Positions 18,358 to 28,231 of a stretch of DNA of 48,859 nt are shown here, in pieces. The number at the start of each line of letters is the position of its first letter. Position 1 is the first letter of the stretch. This DNA is from UCB3 sp964415605 (lineage in GTDB: Bacteria > Chloroflexota > Anaerolineae > Epilineales > Epilineaceae): assembly GCA_964415605.1 (NCBI GenBank), contig CAYQBA010000008.1, positions 1-48,859 of the forward strand, in the 5' to 3' direction. The notes beneath the pieces are model-generated. The model had not been told where the DNA came from, made no database searches, and saw nothing but the letters and a program-made list of their open reading frames with translations. The position numbers and the translations under genes were made by a program.

Positions 18358-19181
18358 CGATGCCGCGCCAGGGTCGGCACACACGCGTGGCGGCGGCCAT
18401 CCTCGCCCTCGCCACGGCCATGAGCCACCGGCCCGTCGCGCAAGCCCAGTCGCCCGTCGCCGTCCCAGCGGGCGCCCGCCTGCTCGCCGAAGCCGCGCGC
18501 GCCTCGGCCGCCGGCGTGCACGACGACGCGGCTCGCTTGTACGAGGCCGCGGCGGCCGACGGCGCCCGCGATCCCGGCGTGTACTTCAACCTCGCCAACG
18601 CCTGGCTCGCCGCGGGCGAGCCAGGGCGCGCCGCGGTCAACTACGCGCGCGCGGCCGCCGGTGCGCCGCGCGACGCCGACATCCGTCACAACCGCGCGTG
18701 GCTGCGGGCACAACTGCCGCCGGAGCTGGCTGGAACACCCGTCGCAGGCTGGCGCGCCTGGGTGGACGCGGTCAGAGGCTGGGCCGCGCCGGTCGATCTT
18801 GGGCGCGTCGCCCTCGCGGGCTGGTGGGTGCTCGCGGCCGCGATGATCACGCGGCGCCGCGCTTCTCGTCGCGTCAGGCGACTCACCCGGCTCGCCGAGG
18901 CGCTTGCGCTGGTCCTCGTCGGCGCGGCCGGCCTGACGGCGGTCGCCATGCGCGTCGATGCGCGGACCCGACCCGCGGCGTTCGTAGTGAGCCCCGCCGC
19001 GGAGGTGTCGGACGGCCCCGGCCCGCCCGAGGAGCTGCGGGCCGTCGCCGAGCTCCCCGCGGGCGTCGAGGTGCGCATCCTCGAGCGCCGCGGCGAATGG
19101 GTGCGGATCGTGTGGCCGGGGAGTGACGCGGGAGGCTGGCTGCCGGCGCACGCGGTCGAGCGGGTGGAACCTTCGGGTTGA
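18354..19181 (+). CDS. batE: BatE: TPR and SH3-like membrane protein
   Basis: A 275-residue protein that ends the operon. It has a signal peptide (about 10-30, PVAQAQS), TPR repeats (about 35-110; YFNLANAWLAAGEPGRA), two membrane helices (about 145-163 and 178-200), and a bacterial SH3-like domain (about 210-272; GVEVRILERRGEWVRIVW, GGWLPAHAVE). This TPR-TM-TM-SH3 order is the BatE layout. The role is presumably structural in the Bat envelope complex. The upstream open frame in the same phase is a shadow of batD. Confidence 0.9.
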   Translation: MTMPRQGRHTRVAAAILALATAMSHRPVAQAQSPVAVPAGARLLAEAARASAAGVHDDAARLYEAAAADGARDPGVYFNLANAWLAAGEPGRAAVNYARAAAGAPRDADIRHNRAWLRAQLPPELAGTPVAGWRAWVDAVRGWAAPVDLGRVALAGWWVLAAAMITRRRASRRVRRLTRLAEALALVLVGAAGLTAVAMRVDARTRPAAFVVSPAAEVSDGPGPPEELRAVAELPAGVEVRILERRGEWVRIVWPGSDAGGWLPAHAVERVEPSG

Positions 19182-19256
19182 CGCACCGGTCCCGCGGTCC
19201 GGCGCTGAGCGCGATCGCGCGGCCCGATCCGGCCGCCGCGCGGCCGCGCGGCGCGC

Positions 19257-19287
19257 TTGACGCATCCCCGCGCCCCGACTGTATAAT
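19257..19287 (+). promoter_or_regulatory. Promoter of the NYN-domain gene
   Basis: TTGACG (19257-19262) and TATAAT (19282-19287) are separated by 19 bases, slightly long. The region is AT-rich compared with its surroundings. The leader of about 75 bases contains AGGAGG (19352-19357). Confidence 0.65.
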
Positions 19288-19369
19288 AGAAGTGCGCTTC
19301 GCTCCTTAACAACCGACTTGCGCACAGAGGCACGGCTCCTATCCCCTGATTAGGAGGCTCCCTGTCCCC

Positions 19370-20209
19370 ATGGCAACCCAGATTGAGGTTGGTCTGTTTA
19401 TCGACTTTGAAAACATCCGCTACGGCCTGCTGAACAACTTCGGCGTCGAGCCCGATCCCCAGCTCCTGATGGAGAAGGCCCGCAAGTACGGCCCCGTGGC
19501 GGTGGCGTATGCCTACGCCGACTTCACGCAGCACCCGTCGATGTACCGGCGCAAGCTCGAGGTGGCAGGCATCACGCCGCGCGACGTCCCACGCCGGAGC
19601 CCGGACGTCGTGCACAAGTCCAGCGCCGACATGGCGATGCTGATGGACATCATCGACTGCCTGTTGGACCGCCCGTACGTCAACACCCTGGTGTTGATGA
19701 CCGGAGACTCGGATTTCATCCGGGTGACGGCGCGCGCGCGCCACCGGTTCGGCAAGCAGGTGGTGATCTGCGGCATCCCGGGCAGCGTGTCGGTGGACTT
19801 GATCGAGAGCGCGGACCTGTACGACCCGCTCGCCGTGGCCGGCGCCGAGCGCCCCGAACCCGGGGGCCGGCCGGCGCGCGACCAGGCGAACGACGAGATC
19901 CGGCTGCTACAGCTCATTGTCTGGCTGAACGAACACCGTCCCTACATGACTTTTGGGTTCATCCGCTCACATGCGCTGTCGCCGCACCACGCGCTCGGCT
20001 TCACCGAAGACCGCGTTACAGACCTGCTGACCCAGTTCAAGGAAAGCGGCGTGCTCATCGAGAGCCACCGCGGCACCGACGACGGGCGGACCCTGCGGAC
20101 GCTCCGCTTGGACGCATCGCACCCCAGCGTGGTGGCGATCGCGGACCTCGAGCGGCCGCCGTTCGAGGACGCCGCTCACAACCGAACCGTCGAACCGATG
20201 CCGACCTGA
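19370..20209 (+). CDS. NYN (LabA/DUF88-type PIN-like) domain protein
   Basis: A 279-residue protein. The N-terminal NYN domain (about 1-160) has the acidic catalytic-site residues of PIN-like nucleases: D12 and N15 in GLFIDFENI, SADMAMLMDI, and the D residues of LMTGDSDFI. The C-terminal part (about 175-255) looks like a winged-helix/OST-HTH-type domain (LLQLIVWLNEH, FTEDRVTDLLTQFKESGVL). NYN proteins are predicted RNases; some members are regulatory. It has its own promoter and AGGAGG 12 bases before ATG. A long perfect hairpin follows, so it is probably monocistronic. Confidence 0.92.
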   Translation: MATQIEVGLFIDFENIRYGLLNNFGVEPDPQLLMEKARKYGPVAVAYAYADFTQHPSMYRRKLEVAGITPRDVPRRSPDVVHKSSADMAMLMDIIDCLLDRPYVNTLVLMTGDSDFIRVTARARHRFGKQVVICGIPGSVSVDLIESADLYDPLAVAGAERPEPGGRPARDQANDEIRLLQLIVWLNEHRPYMTFGFIRSHALSPHHALGFTEDRVTDLLTQFKESGVLIESHRGTDDGRTLRTLRLDASHPSVVAIADLERPPFEDAAHNRTVEPMPT

Positions 20210-20284
20210 CGCGCAGGCACGGCCCCGGAGCGAAGCGCCCTTCGGTTCCCGCCCTGCCGCGGGCAAGCCTTATCCGTCGGAAAC

Positions 20285-20315
20285 GCGAGCCGCGCCGATA
20301 CTCGGCGCGGCTCGC
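20285..20315. terminator. Bidirectional hairpin between convergent genes
   Basis: A perfect 14-bp stem (GCGAGCCGCGCCGA) with a 3-base loop, placed between the NYN gene and the convergent small membrane protein gene. No clear T-run follows on either side, so it may act as a hairpin-only terminator or mRNA-end stabiliser. Confidence 0.7.
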
Positions 20316-20357
20316 TGTATATCAGGGACCCTTTCGAGAGCCCAACCGACCCCGTCG

Positions 20358-20663
20358 TCAGCCACCAGGGCCGCGCCAAAACGCCCGCGCGCCGGCCTTG
20401 AGCCCCATCCAGCGGCTGAGCAGGCGGACCTGAGGCGTCACCACGGCCTCGGCGACCGCCGTCGTCCCCGTCTCGACGGCGAGCATCCGCGCCACGGCAC
20501 GGGGTGCCAGGGTCGTCAGCCGCCCACGGGCAAGCCCGAGGCCACGCCATGCCATGAAGAGCCCGACGATGATCGCCACCAGCGCGAGGAACAGCAGCGA
20601 CACCAAGAAGGTGGCCGCGATGTTGGCCAGCGTGTGGACGACATCCCATTCGCCACGTGTCAT
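20358..20663 (-). CDS. Small membrane protein, unknown function
   Basis: A 101-residue protein with one clear hydrophobic helix (about 12-42, ANIAATFLVSLLFLALVAIIVGLFMAW; only part of it may span the membrane) followed by a basic, amphipathic C-terminal half. ATG 20663 is supported by GGAGGAG 9 bases upstream. The family is not recognised. It lies 48 bases downstream of the DUF503 gene on the same strand and may share its transcript. Confidence 0.75.
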   Translation of the reverse strand: MTRGEWDVVHTLANIAATFLVSLLFLALVAIIVGLFMAWRGLGLARGRLTTLAPRAVARMLAVETGTTAVAEAVVTPQVRLLSRWMGLKAGARAFWRGPGG

Positions 20664-20711
20664 GCCTGAACGCTCCTCCCCCGTATCGTCTGGTTCGCGG
20701 CCGCGCGAACG

Positions 20712-20996
20712 CTAGCACATCTCGATCGCGTAGTCGACGAGGTCCGCGTCGAGGCGCTGCTCGGCCAACCACGTCACCGCCCGTTGCAGCATGGCGTGCG
20801 CATGCCCGGCGTCATTCGAGACGCACGCCATGCCCAACGTGACAACATTCCAGGTGTCGAGGTCGTCCACCTCGGCCACCGCGACGTTGAACCGGTCGCG
20901 GACGCGCGCCGTCATCCGCTTCACGACGCTGCGCTTGTCCTTCAGCGAGCCCGAGGCGTGCAGGCGGAACGTGATCGTCGCCGTGCCGACGATCAT
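20712..20996 (-). CDS. DUF503 family protein
   Basis: A 94-residue protein matching DUF503 (YlxP-like). It has the conserved start MIVGTATITFRLH, the SLKDKRSVVKRM segment, RDRFNVAVAEVDDLD, and a C-terminal half that closes on VDYAIEMC. The family is widespread in Gram-positive bacteria and Chloroflexota, often near ribosome-maturation genes; its function is unknown. ATG 20996 fits the family start, while ATG 21014 would add six residues. A TAAAAT hexamer on the minus strand (21044-21049) may be its -10 box. Confidence 0.9.
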   Translation of the reverse strand: MIVGTATITFRLHASGSLKDKRSVVKRMTARVRDRFNVAVAEVDDLDTWNVVTLGMACVSNDAGHAHAMLQRAVTWLAEQRLDADLVDYAIEMC

Positions 20997-21080
20997 GCCG
21001 CGTGCCCCGAGCATCGTGCGGTCGATGGTGCGGTCATGCCCCCATTTTACACGACCGTCAACCGGAACCCGCCGCCAAAC

Positions 21081-21109
21081 TTGGGCGACCGGTGGGCGCG
21101 GGTCATAAT
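21081..21109 (+). promoter_or_regulatory. Promoter giving a probably leaderless FG-GAP transcript
   Basis: TTGGGC (21081-21086) and CATAAT (21104-21109) are separated by 17 bases. Only 6 bases separate the -10 box from ATG 21116, so transcription would start at or next to the start codon. No Shine-Dalgarno sequence is present. Confidence 0.55.
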
Positions 21110-21115
21110 CGAGCG

Positions 21116-23005
21116 ATGCACGCGATGCTCCCGGCGCTGCTTCGGCCACGCGGCGCGCAACTGGCCGCGATCGTCTTGGCCGCCTTGATGGCGGCGCTCG
21201 CGACTCCCCGCGCCGCCGTGCCCGCGCCGGCCGCGGGGATCGTCATCGACCTGTCGGCGACGCCGGCAGCCGCGGTCGTCGCCGGCGCCACCGACAAGGA
21301 CCAGCTCGGCAACGACCTGCGTGCCGGCGACGTCAACGCCGACGGCATCGCCGACCTCGTCGTCGGCGCGCACTGGGGCTCGCTGGGCGGGCGCAACATC
21401 GTCGGCCGCGGCTACGCCGTCTTCGGCCGGCCAACGTGGCGCCCATTCACCGACCTCAACACCGTCTCGCAGCGCGACTGGGCGTTCATCGGGGCCGGGC
21501 GCGAGGCACGCATGGGCGCCGCGGTGGCCGCGGGCGACGTCAGCGGCGACGGCGTGGCCGACCTCGTCCTGGGCTCGCTGCTCGCCGATCCGGGCGACCA
21601 GGCCAACGCCGGCGCGGTCTACCTGATGTTCGGCGGACGATCCGTCGGCGGCAACGTCGACTTCATCGACACGGAGCCCGACGCGTTCATCGCCGGCAAG
21701 AGCGATCGGCTGGACTCGGACCGGATCGGCACCGAGCTGGCGATCGGCGACTTCAACGCCGACGGCAACCCCGATCTGGCCGTCGCGGCCGTGTTCCGGG
21801 CCGACTCGACCGGCGCGGTGTTCGTGTGGTGGGGGCCGATCGCCCGCGGACGTCGCTTCGACCTGGCGAGCCAATCGGCCGACTGGACGATCGTCGGGCC
21901 GGCTGCCAAGGCGTTCCTCGGGTCGTCGCTGCAGGCCGGCGACGTCGACGGCGACGGCATCGACGATCTTGTCGCCAGCGCGTTCGCCACCCGCGGCGCG
22001 CCGGCCAACAGCGGCGCTGTGCTCGCGTTCCTCGGCCGCGCCGGCCGGGGCGGGTTGGTCGACCTGGCGACCGCGTCGGCCGACATCGAGATCGTCGGCA
22101 CCCCGAACGACTACCTCGGCGGCGCCTTCTCGCCCGGGACGTGCAGTTGCCGCGGGCAACCCCTGGCCATCGCCGACGTGACGGGCGACGGCCGCCAAGA
22201 CCTGGTCATCGGTGCCCCGCTCGCCGGCCAACGGGTCGGCCGGATCGCGGTCCTGGCTGGGCCGCTCGCCCGCGGCCGCCAAGCGCTCGCCGACCAGTCG
22301 CACTTCGAGATCGTCGGATCGGAGCCCGACGGGCGCTTGGGCTGGACCGTCGCCGCGGGTCATCTCGACCGCGACGGGTCGCTCGACCTCGTCGCGGCCG
22401 CCCCCTGGGCCGGCGCCGGGTCGAGCATCGTCTACGGCATGCGCGGCCCCTTGCCCGCCGTGGGCACCCGGGTGCTGAACGACGGCGCGCCGCTCGTGAT
22501 CCGCGGACCCGGCGCGGGCGCGGGCAACGCGGGCGTCACGGCGGTGCTGGCCGACACCGACGCCGACGGCGTGACCGACCTTCACCTCGGCTACCCGGAC
22601 GACGCGCCGCTCGACCGCCGATCCGTCGGCAGCATCCAGATCCTCCGCGGGCCCCTCCTGGAGACCCTGGCCACCGCGACCCCGACGCCGTCCGACACGC
22701 CGGCGGCGACCGCCTCCCCCACCCCGACCGCCACCGCGTTCCCGTCCACGACCAGCAGCCCGTCCCCCACCGAGCGCGCGTCCGACACGCCAGCGCCCAC
22801 CACGACCGCGACCGCCGCGCCAGAGCCCACCGGGACCGCACGGCCCACAAGCCACACGCCCGGCGCGACGCCGGCGCGGACGGGGACGCCATCGCCCACC
22901 GCGTCGCGGCCTCCGACGGCGACGCGCCGCCCGCCCACGGCGCCGCCGGGCGTGCTGTCGCCGCGGGCGCACCTGCCGTTCACGCTGCAGCGCCGACGCC
23001 GTTGA
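21116..23005 (+). CDS. Secreted FG-GAP (integrin-like) beta-propeller protein
   Basis: A 629-residue protein. A signal peptide (about 1-40) precedes seven FG-GAP-type repeats, enough for a seven-bladed propeller. Calcium-loop motifs include DVNADGIADLVVG, DVSGDGVADLVLG, DFNADGNPDLAVA, DVDGDGIDDLVAS, DVTGDGRQDLVIG, DRDGSLDLVA and DTDADGVTDLHLG. The C-terminus is a Thr/Pro/Ser-rich linker of about 90 residues ending LPFTLQRRRR, a hydrophobic patch and Arg cluster typical of exported Chloroflexota proteins. It is probably a surface ligand-binding or adhesion protein. ATG 21116 is chosen because it begins the signal peptide and fits a leaderless promoter. CSC at the fifth repeat is the only paired-cysteine motif. 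Confidence 0.9.
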   Translation: MHAMLPALLRPRGAQLAAIVLAALMAALATPRAAVPAPAAGIVIDLSATPAAAVVAGATDKDQLGNDLRAGDVNADGIADLVVGAHWGSLGGRNIVGRGYAVFGRPTWRPFTDLNTVSQRDWAFIGAGREARMGAAVAAGDVSGDGVADLVLGSLLADPGDQANAGAVYLMFGGRSVGGNVDFIDTEPDAFIAGKSDRLDSDRIGTELAIGDFNADGNPDLAVAAVFRADSTGAVFVWWGPIARGRRFDLASQSADWTIVGPAAKAFLGSSLQAGDVDGDGIDDLVASAFATRGAPANSGAVLAFLGRAGRGGLVDLATASADIEIVGTPNDYLGGAFSPGTCSCRGQPLAIADVTGDGRQDLVIGAPLAGQRVGRIAVLAGPLARGRQALADQSHFEIVGSEPDGRLGWTVAAGHLDRDGSLDLVAAAPWAGAGSSIVYGMRGPLPAVGTRVLNDGAPLVIRGPGAGAGNAGVTAVLADTDADGVTDLHLGYPDDAPLDRRSVGSIQILRGPLLETLATATPTPSDTPAATASPTPTATAFPSTTSSPSPTERASDTPAPTTTATAAPEPTGTARPTSHTPGATPARTGTPSPTASRPPTATRRPPTAPPGVLSPRAHLPFTLQRRRR

Positions 23006-23030
23006 CAGGCCGGCGGATCGCGGATAACCT
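23002..23030 (+). promoter_or_regulatory. Promoter of the substrate-binding protein gene
   Basis: TTGACA (23002-23007), overlapping the stop codon of the FG-GAP gene, and TAACCT (23025-23030) are separated by 17 bases. The -35 box is perfect; the -10 box is weak. Confidence 0.5.
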
Positions 23031-23157
23031 GTGCCTAACGCCAGTCGGCATGGAGGGGCGTGATGACGCCCCGCACGCTCGGCGTTCGCCGCGCGGCGCC
23101 CTCGGGCGCGCGTGATCCGGCCGATCGCCATCGGCTCATGCGGAGGAGGAGCTCACG

Positions 23158-25125
23158 ATGACCCGTCCCAGCCTGACCGGCGCCGCCGCGGTGGTGGCGT
23201 GCCTGCTCGCCGCCGCGTGCGGTGGCGCGAGCGAGAGCCAGTCGCCCACGGCCGAGGCGCCGACCGCGGTCGCGCCGGCCCCCGCGACCGAGACCACGGC
23301 CCCGGCAGCCGAGGCCGTCGACAACCTGTCGTTCGACCCCGCCGCCAAGGGCGGCACGCTGATCATCGGGCAGGGTCAGGAGCCGGACTCGCTGTACCTC
23401 TACGGCACCGGCATGCTGGCCTCGTCCCACATCTTCCACAGCCTGTACGACGGGCCGATCGACACCCTCGACTTCGACTACCAGCCCGTGATCCTCGAGT
23501 CGTTGCCGAAGATCGAGGACGGCGGGCCCGACGCCGTGCTCGAGATGGTCAGCGTGGCGGCGGGCGACCGTTATGTCGATCCAGAGACCCAGGAAGTCGT
23601 CACGGCCACCCAGCAGGTGGCCGATCTCCCGCAGCTCACCGTGCGCTTCAGGCTCGTCGACGGCGTCACGTGGCAGGACGGGACGCCCGTGACGGCCCAC
23701 GACTCGGTGTTCTCGCAGCAGCTCAGCTGCGATCCGCTGACGCCGGTCAGCAAGTACGTCTGCGAGCGGACCGCCAGCTACACGGCGGTCGACGACGCCA
23801 CGGTCGAGTGGAAGAGCCTGCCGGGGTTCACCGACCAGACTTACTACTCCAACTACTACACCCCCCTGCCCCGCCATCAGCCCGCCGCGGACGGCCAGAC
23901 CAAGATGGCGGACATGGACGCCGCGGCGATCCTCAAGGACGAGGCGTTCAGCCGCAAGCCGTATGCCTACGGCGCGTTCATGGTCGGCGAATGGGTGGCG
24001 GGCGACAGCGTCACGCTCGAGCGCAACCCCCACTACTGGCGCGCCGCGGAGGGCCTGCCATTCCTCGACAAGGTCGTGCACCGCTTCATCCCGAACGGGG
24101 ACTCGCTGATCCAGGCGGCCGTGGCCGGCGATATCGACGTGGCCACCACCGACGGGCTCGACGTCAGCCAGGCCGAGGTCATCGACGGCGCCGTCGCCGA
24201 GGGGAAGATCATCGCAAGCTACCTGACCGGCACGACGTGGGAGCACATGAACTTCAACCTCGACCCGGTGGACGACCGTCCGCCGCTGGGCGCGTGCCTC
24301 CCGATCCGGCAGGCGGTGGCGCACGCCACCGACCGCCAGAACATGGTCGACGAGGTCATGCTCGGCAAGTCGCGCGTGGCGCACACGTTCGTGCCCGAGG
24401 AGCACTGGGCCTACCCGCCCGAGGACATGCTCGTGACGTACGACTACGACCCGGCCAAGGCCGAGCAGATCCTCGACGACTTCGGCTTCAAGGACGCCGA
24501 CGGCGATGGGATCCGCGAGGCTCAGACGAACATCACGTGCCCGATCACCGTCGGGCTGGACGGGGCGACCAAGGCCCTCACGATCCCGGCCGGGACGCGG
24601 CTCGAGCTCGAGCTGATGACGACCGAGGGCCGGCCGTACCGCGAGCAGACGACGCTCCTCATGCAGCAAAACCTCAAGAACGTCGGCATCGACGCCAGCC
24701 TGCAGTACATCGCGTCCAACACATTCTTCGGCGACGGGCCGGATGGGCCGGTGTTCGGGCGGCGCTACGATCTGGCCGAGTACGCGTTCTCGTTCGGCGT
24801 GATGCCGCCGGTGAGCCGCTACTACTGCACCGACGTCCCCAGCGCCGACAACGCGTGGGCCGGCGGCAACCACCCGGCGTGGTGCAACCCGGCGTACGAC
24901 CGGGCCGCCAAGGAAGCCGAGAACACGCTGGAGCGGGCTCAGGCGCTGCCGCTCTACCACGAGGCGCTGCGGCTCCTGATGCAGGAGATCCCGGCGCTGG
25001 GGCTGTACGCGCGGGTCAACGTGCGCGTCGCGAGCCCCGACCTCGTGAACTTCAAGCCGAACCCGTCGCACCCCAGCGAGGCCTGGAACATCGAGAGCTG
25101 GGGGTTCGCGACGGCGAGGCCTTGA
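23158..25125 (+). CDS. Peptide/nickel-type ABC transporter substrate-binding lipoprotein
   Basis: A 655-residue family 5 extracellular solute-binding lipoprotein. The signal peptide ends LLAAAC (C21), followed by a Thr/Ala/Pro linker to about residue 55. Conserved family features include GGTLIIGQGQEPDSLY, VTWQDGTPVTAHD, RNPHYWR and RQAVAHATDRQNMV. An EF-hand-like DADGDGIRE insertion is seen near residue 445. It would bind oligopeptides or similar solutes outside the membrane and deliver them to an ABC permease. No permease or ATPase gene lies beside it. GGAGGAG precedes ATG by 7 bases. A GC-rich hairpin follows directly. Confidence 0.93.
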   Translation: MTRPSLTGAAAVVACLLAAACGGASESQSPTAEAPTAVAPAPATETTAPAAEAVDNLSFDPAAKGGTLIIGQGQEPDSLYLYGTGMLASSHIFHSLYDGPIDTLDFDYQPVILESLPKIEDGGPDAVLEMVSVAAGDRYVDPETQEVVTATQQVADLPQLTVRFRLVDGVTWQDGTPVTAHDSVFSQQLSCDPLTPVSKYVCERTASYTAVDDATVEWKSLPGFTDQTYYSNYYTPLPRHQPAADGQTKMADMDAAAILKDEAFSRKPYAYGAFMVGEWVAGDSVTLERNPHYWRAAEGLPFLDKVVHRFIPNGDSLIQAAVAGDIDVATTDGLDVSQAEVIDGAVAEGKIIASYLTGTTWEHMNFNLDPVDDRPPLGACLPIRQAVAHATDRQNMVDEVMLGKSRVAHTFVPEEHWAYPPEDMLVTYDYDPAKAEQILDDFGFKDADGDGIREAQTNITCPITVGLDGATKALTIPAGTRLELELMTTEGRPYREQTTLLMQQNLKNVGIDASLQYIASNTFFGDGPDGPVFGRRYDLAEYAFSFGVMPPVSRYYCTDVPSADNAWAGGNHPAWCNPAYDRAAKEAENTLERAQALPLYHEALRLLMQEIPALGLYARVNVRVASPDLVNFKPNPSHPSEAWNIESWGFATARP

Positions 25126-25130
25126 TCGCC

Positions 25131-25163
25131 GGCGGGGTGCCGCGCTTCCGCCGGCACCCCGCC
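25131..25163 (+). terminator. GC-rich hairpin after the substrate-binding protein gene
   Basis: Perfect 12-bp stem GGCGGGGTGCCG/CGGCACCCCGCC with a 9-base loop, 5 bases after the stop codon. No T-run follows. Confidence 0.65.
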
Positions 25164-25181
25164 CTGGGCTATCCTTGACCT

Positions 25182-25195
25182 CGAACCCCCGTTCT
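25182..25195 (+). promoter_or_regulatory. LexA-like SOS box upstream of uvrB
   Basis: CGAACCCCCGTTCT lies 17 bases before the uvrB start. It shares the CGAAC-N4-GTTCTA core with the box at 7359. TATCCT (25170-25175) or TTGACC (25175-25180) just upstream could belong to the promoter it controls. Confidence 0.75.
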
Positions 25196-25212
25196 ACCCA
25201 GAGGTCCCCGTC

Positions 25213-27264
<2,052 letters not shown>

Positions 27265-27324
27265 CCCCGCGGCGGCGCACACCGCTGTCCGCAGCTTTTT
27301 GACGGTATTACGACCGCCGAGGGT

Positions 27325-27353
27325 TTGACAGCACCGTCTCTCAACCTTAGAAT
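27325..27353 (+). promoter_or_regulatory. Promoter of the cytochrome c gene
   Basis: TTGACA (27325-27330) and TAGAAT (27348-27353) are separated by 17 bases, a near-consensus promoter. The leader is about 60 bases. Confidence 0.75.
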
Positions 27354-27418
27354 CGGCCGGATCGCCGCGCGTCCTTCGGCGCGTGTGCTCATGCCCCTCG
27401 GAGGGAGAAGGAAGCCTG

Positions 27419-28111
27419 ATGACACCGCAAGACGATGCCCCGTACGGCATTTTCCGGGCCGCGTACAGCTTCATCACTTGGGCCGGCACGGCCTTGATGG
27501 CCGCCATCCTGGTGTGGGTGGTGTGGACGATGTTCATGAACACGTCGGCCGGCACCTCGCAGTCGCAAGCGCTCGAGACGGTGCGGCCGACGCAGACGGC
27601 GCTGGCCGAGCTGTATTCCGGCAGCGGACCGCGCCCGCCGGCCATCCCCCCCATCTGCACGAGCTGCCACACCATCGCCGGCAAGGGTAATCAGGTGTGC
27701 CCGAACCTCAACGAGATCGGCCGGATGGCCGCGCAGCGCATCGCCGACCCGAGCTACACCGGCACGGCCACCACGGCCGCCGACTACATCCGCGAGAGCA
27801 TCCTCGAGCCCGGCAAGTACTGCGTGCCGAACGAGGCCGGGAAGGTGTACTGCACCAACGGCGTGAGCGTCATGCCGGCCGGCCTGGCCGCCCAGGTCAC
27901 CGACATGGATGCGCTCGTGGCCTGGCTGGCCACGCAGGGCGTGCCGGCCGAGGCGGGCGAGCCGGCCGCTGGCGACGCCGAGGCGTCGGAAGGCGCGGCC
28001 GAGACGACGCCGTCGTCGACGGATGACGGCGCTGCCACGGGCGACGATGCGGCCGGATCACCCGCGCCGGCCGATGCGGCGACCGCGACGCCGGCGGGCA
28101 CGGGCTTCTAG
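27419..28111 (+). CDS. Membrane-anchored cytochrome c
   Basis: A 230-residue protein. One N-terminal membrane helix (about 15-41) anchors an extracytoplasmic cytochrome c domain. The single haem site is CTSCH (residues 80-84), and the likely axial methionine is M152 in SVMPAGL. Extra cysteines C94, C135 and C145 may form a disulfide. The C-terminal 50 residues are acidic, Ala/Thr-rich and disordered. The domain resembles the mono-haem c-type electron carriers of alternative complex III or terminal oxidases, but no respiratory gene is adjacent. AAGGA precedes ATG 27419 by about 6 bases. It is transcribed alone from a strong promoter and followed by a hairpin. Confidence 0.92.
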   Translation: MTPQDDAPYGIFRAAYSFITWAGTALMAAILVWVVWTMFMNTSAGTSQSQALETVRPTQTALAELYSGSGPRPPAIPPICTSCHTIAGKGNQVCPNLNEIGRMAAQRIADPSYTGTATTAADYIRESILEPGKYCVPNEAGKVYCTNGVSVMPAGLAAQVTDMDALVAWLATQGVPAEAGEPAAGDAEASEGAAETTPSSTDDGAATGDDAAGSPAPADAATATPAGTGF

Positions 28112-28148
28112 CGCGGCGCGGTCCGCTGGACCAAAGACCAGTCAAAAG

Positions 28149-28178
28149 AAGGGGCCCCGCCGATTGGCGGGGCCCCTT
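28149..28178. terminator. Bidirectional terminator hairpin
   Basis: Perfect 13-bp stem AAGGGGCCCCGCC with a GATT loop, between the convergent cytochrome c gene and the secreted protein gene. On the minus strand a CTTTTG stretch follows, weakly U-rich; on the plus strand there is none. Confidence 0.8.
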
Positions 28179-28231
28179 GGCATTGATGACCTCTCAGGAT
28201 GCGCGGTGCTTCAGGCAACCCGCGGGGCCCG

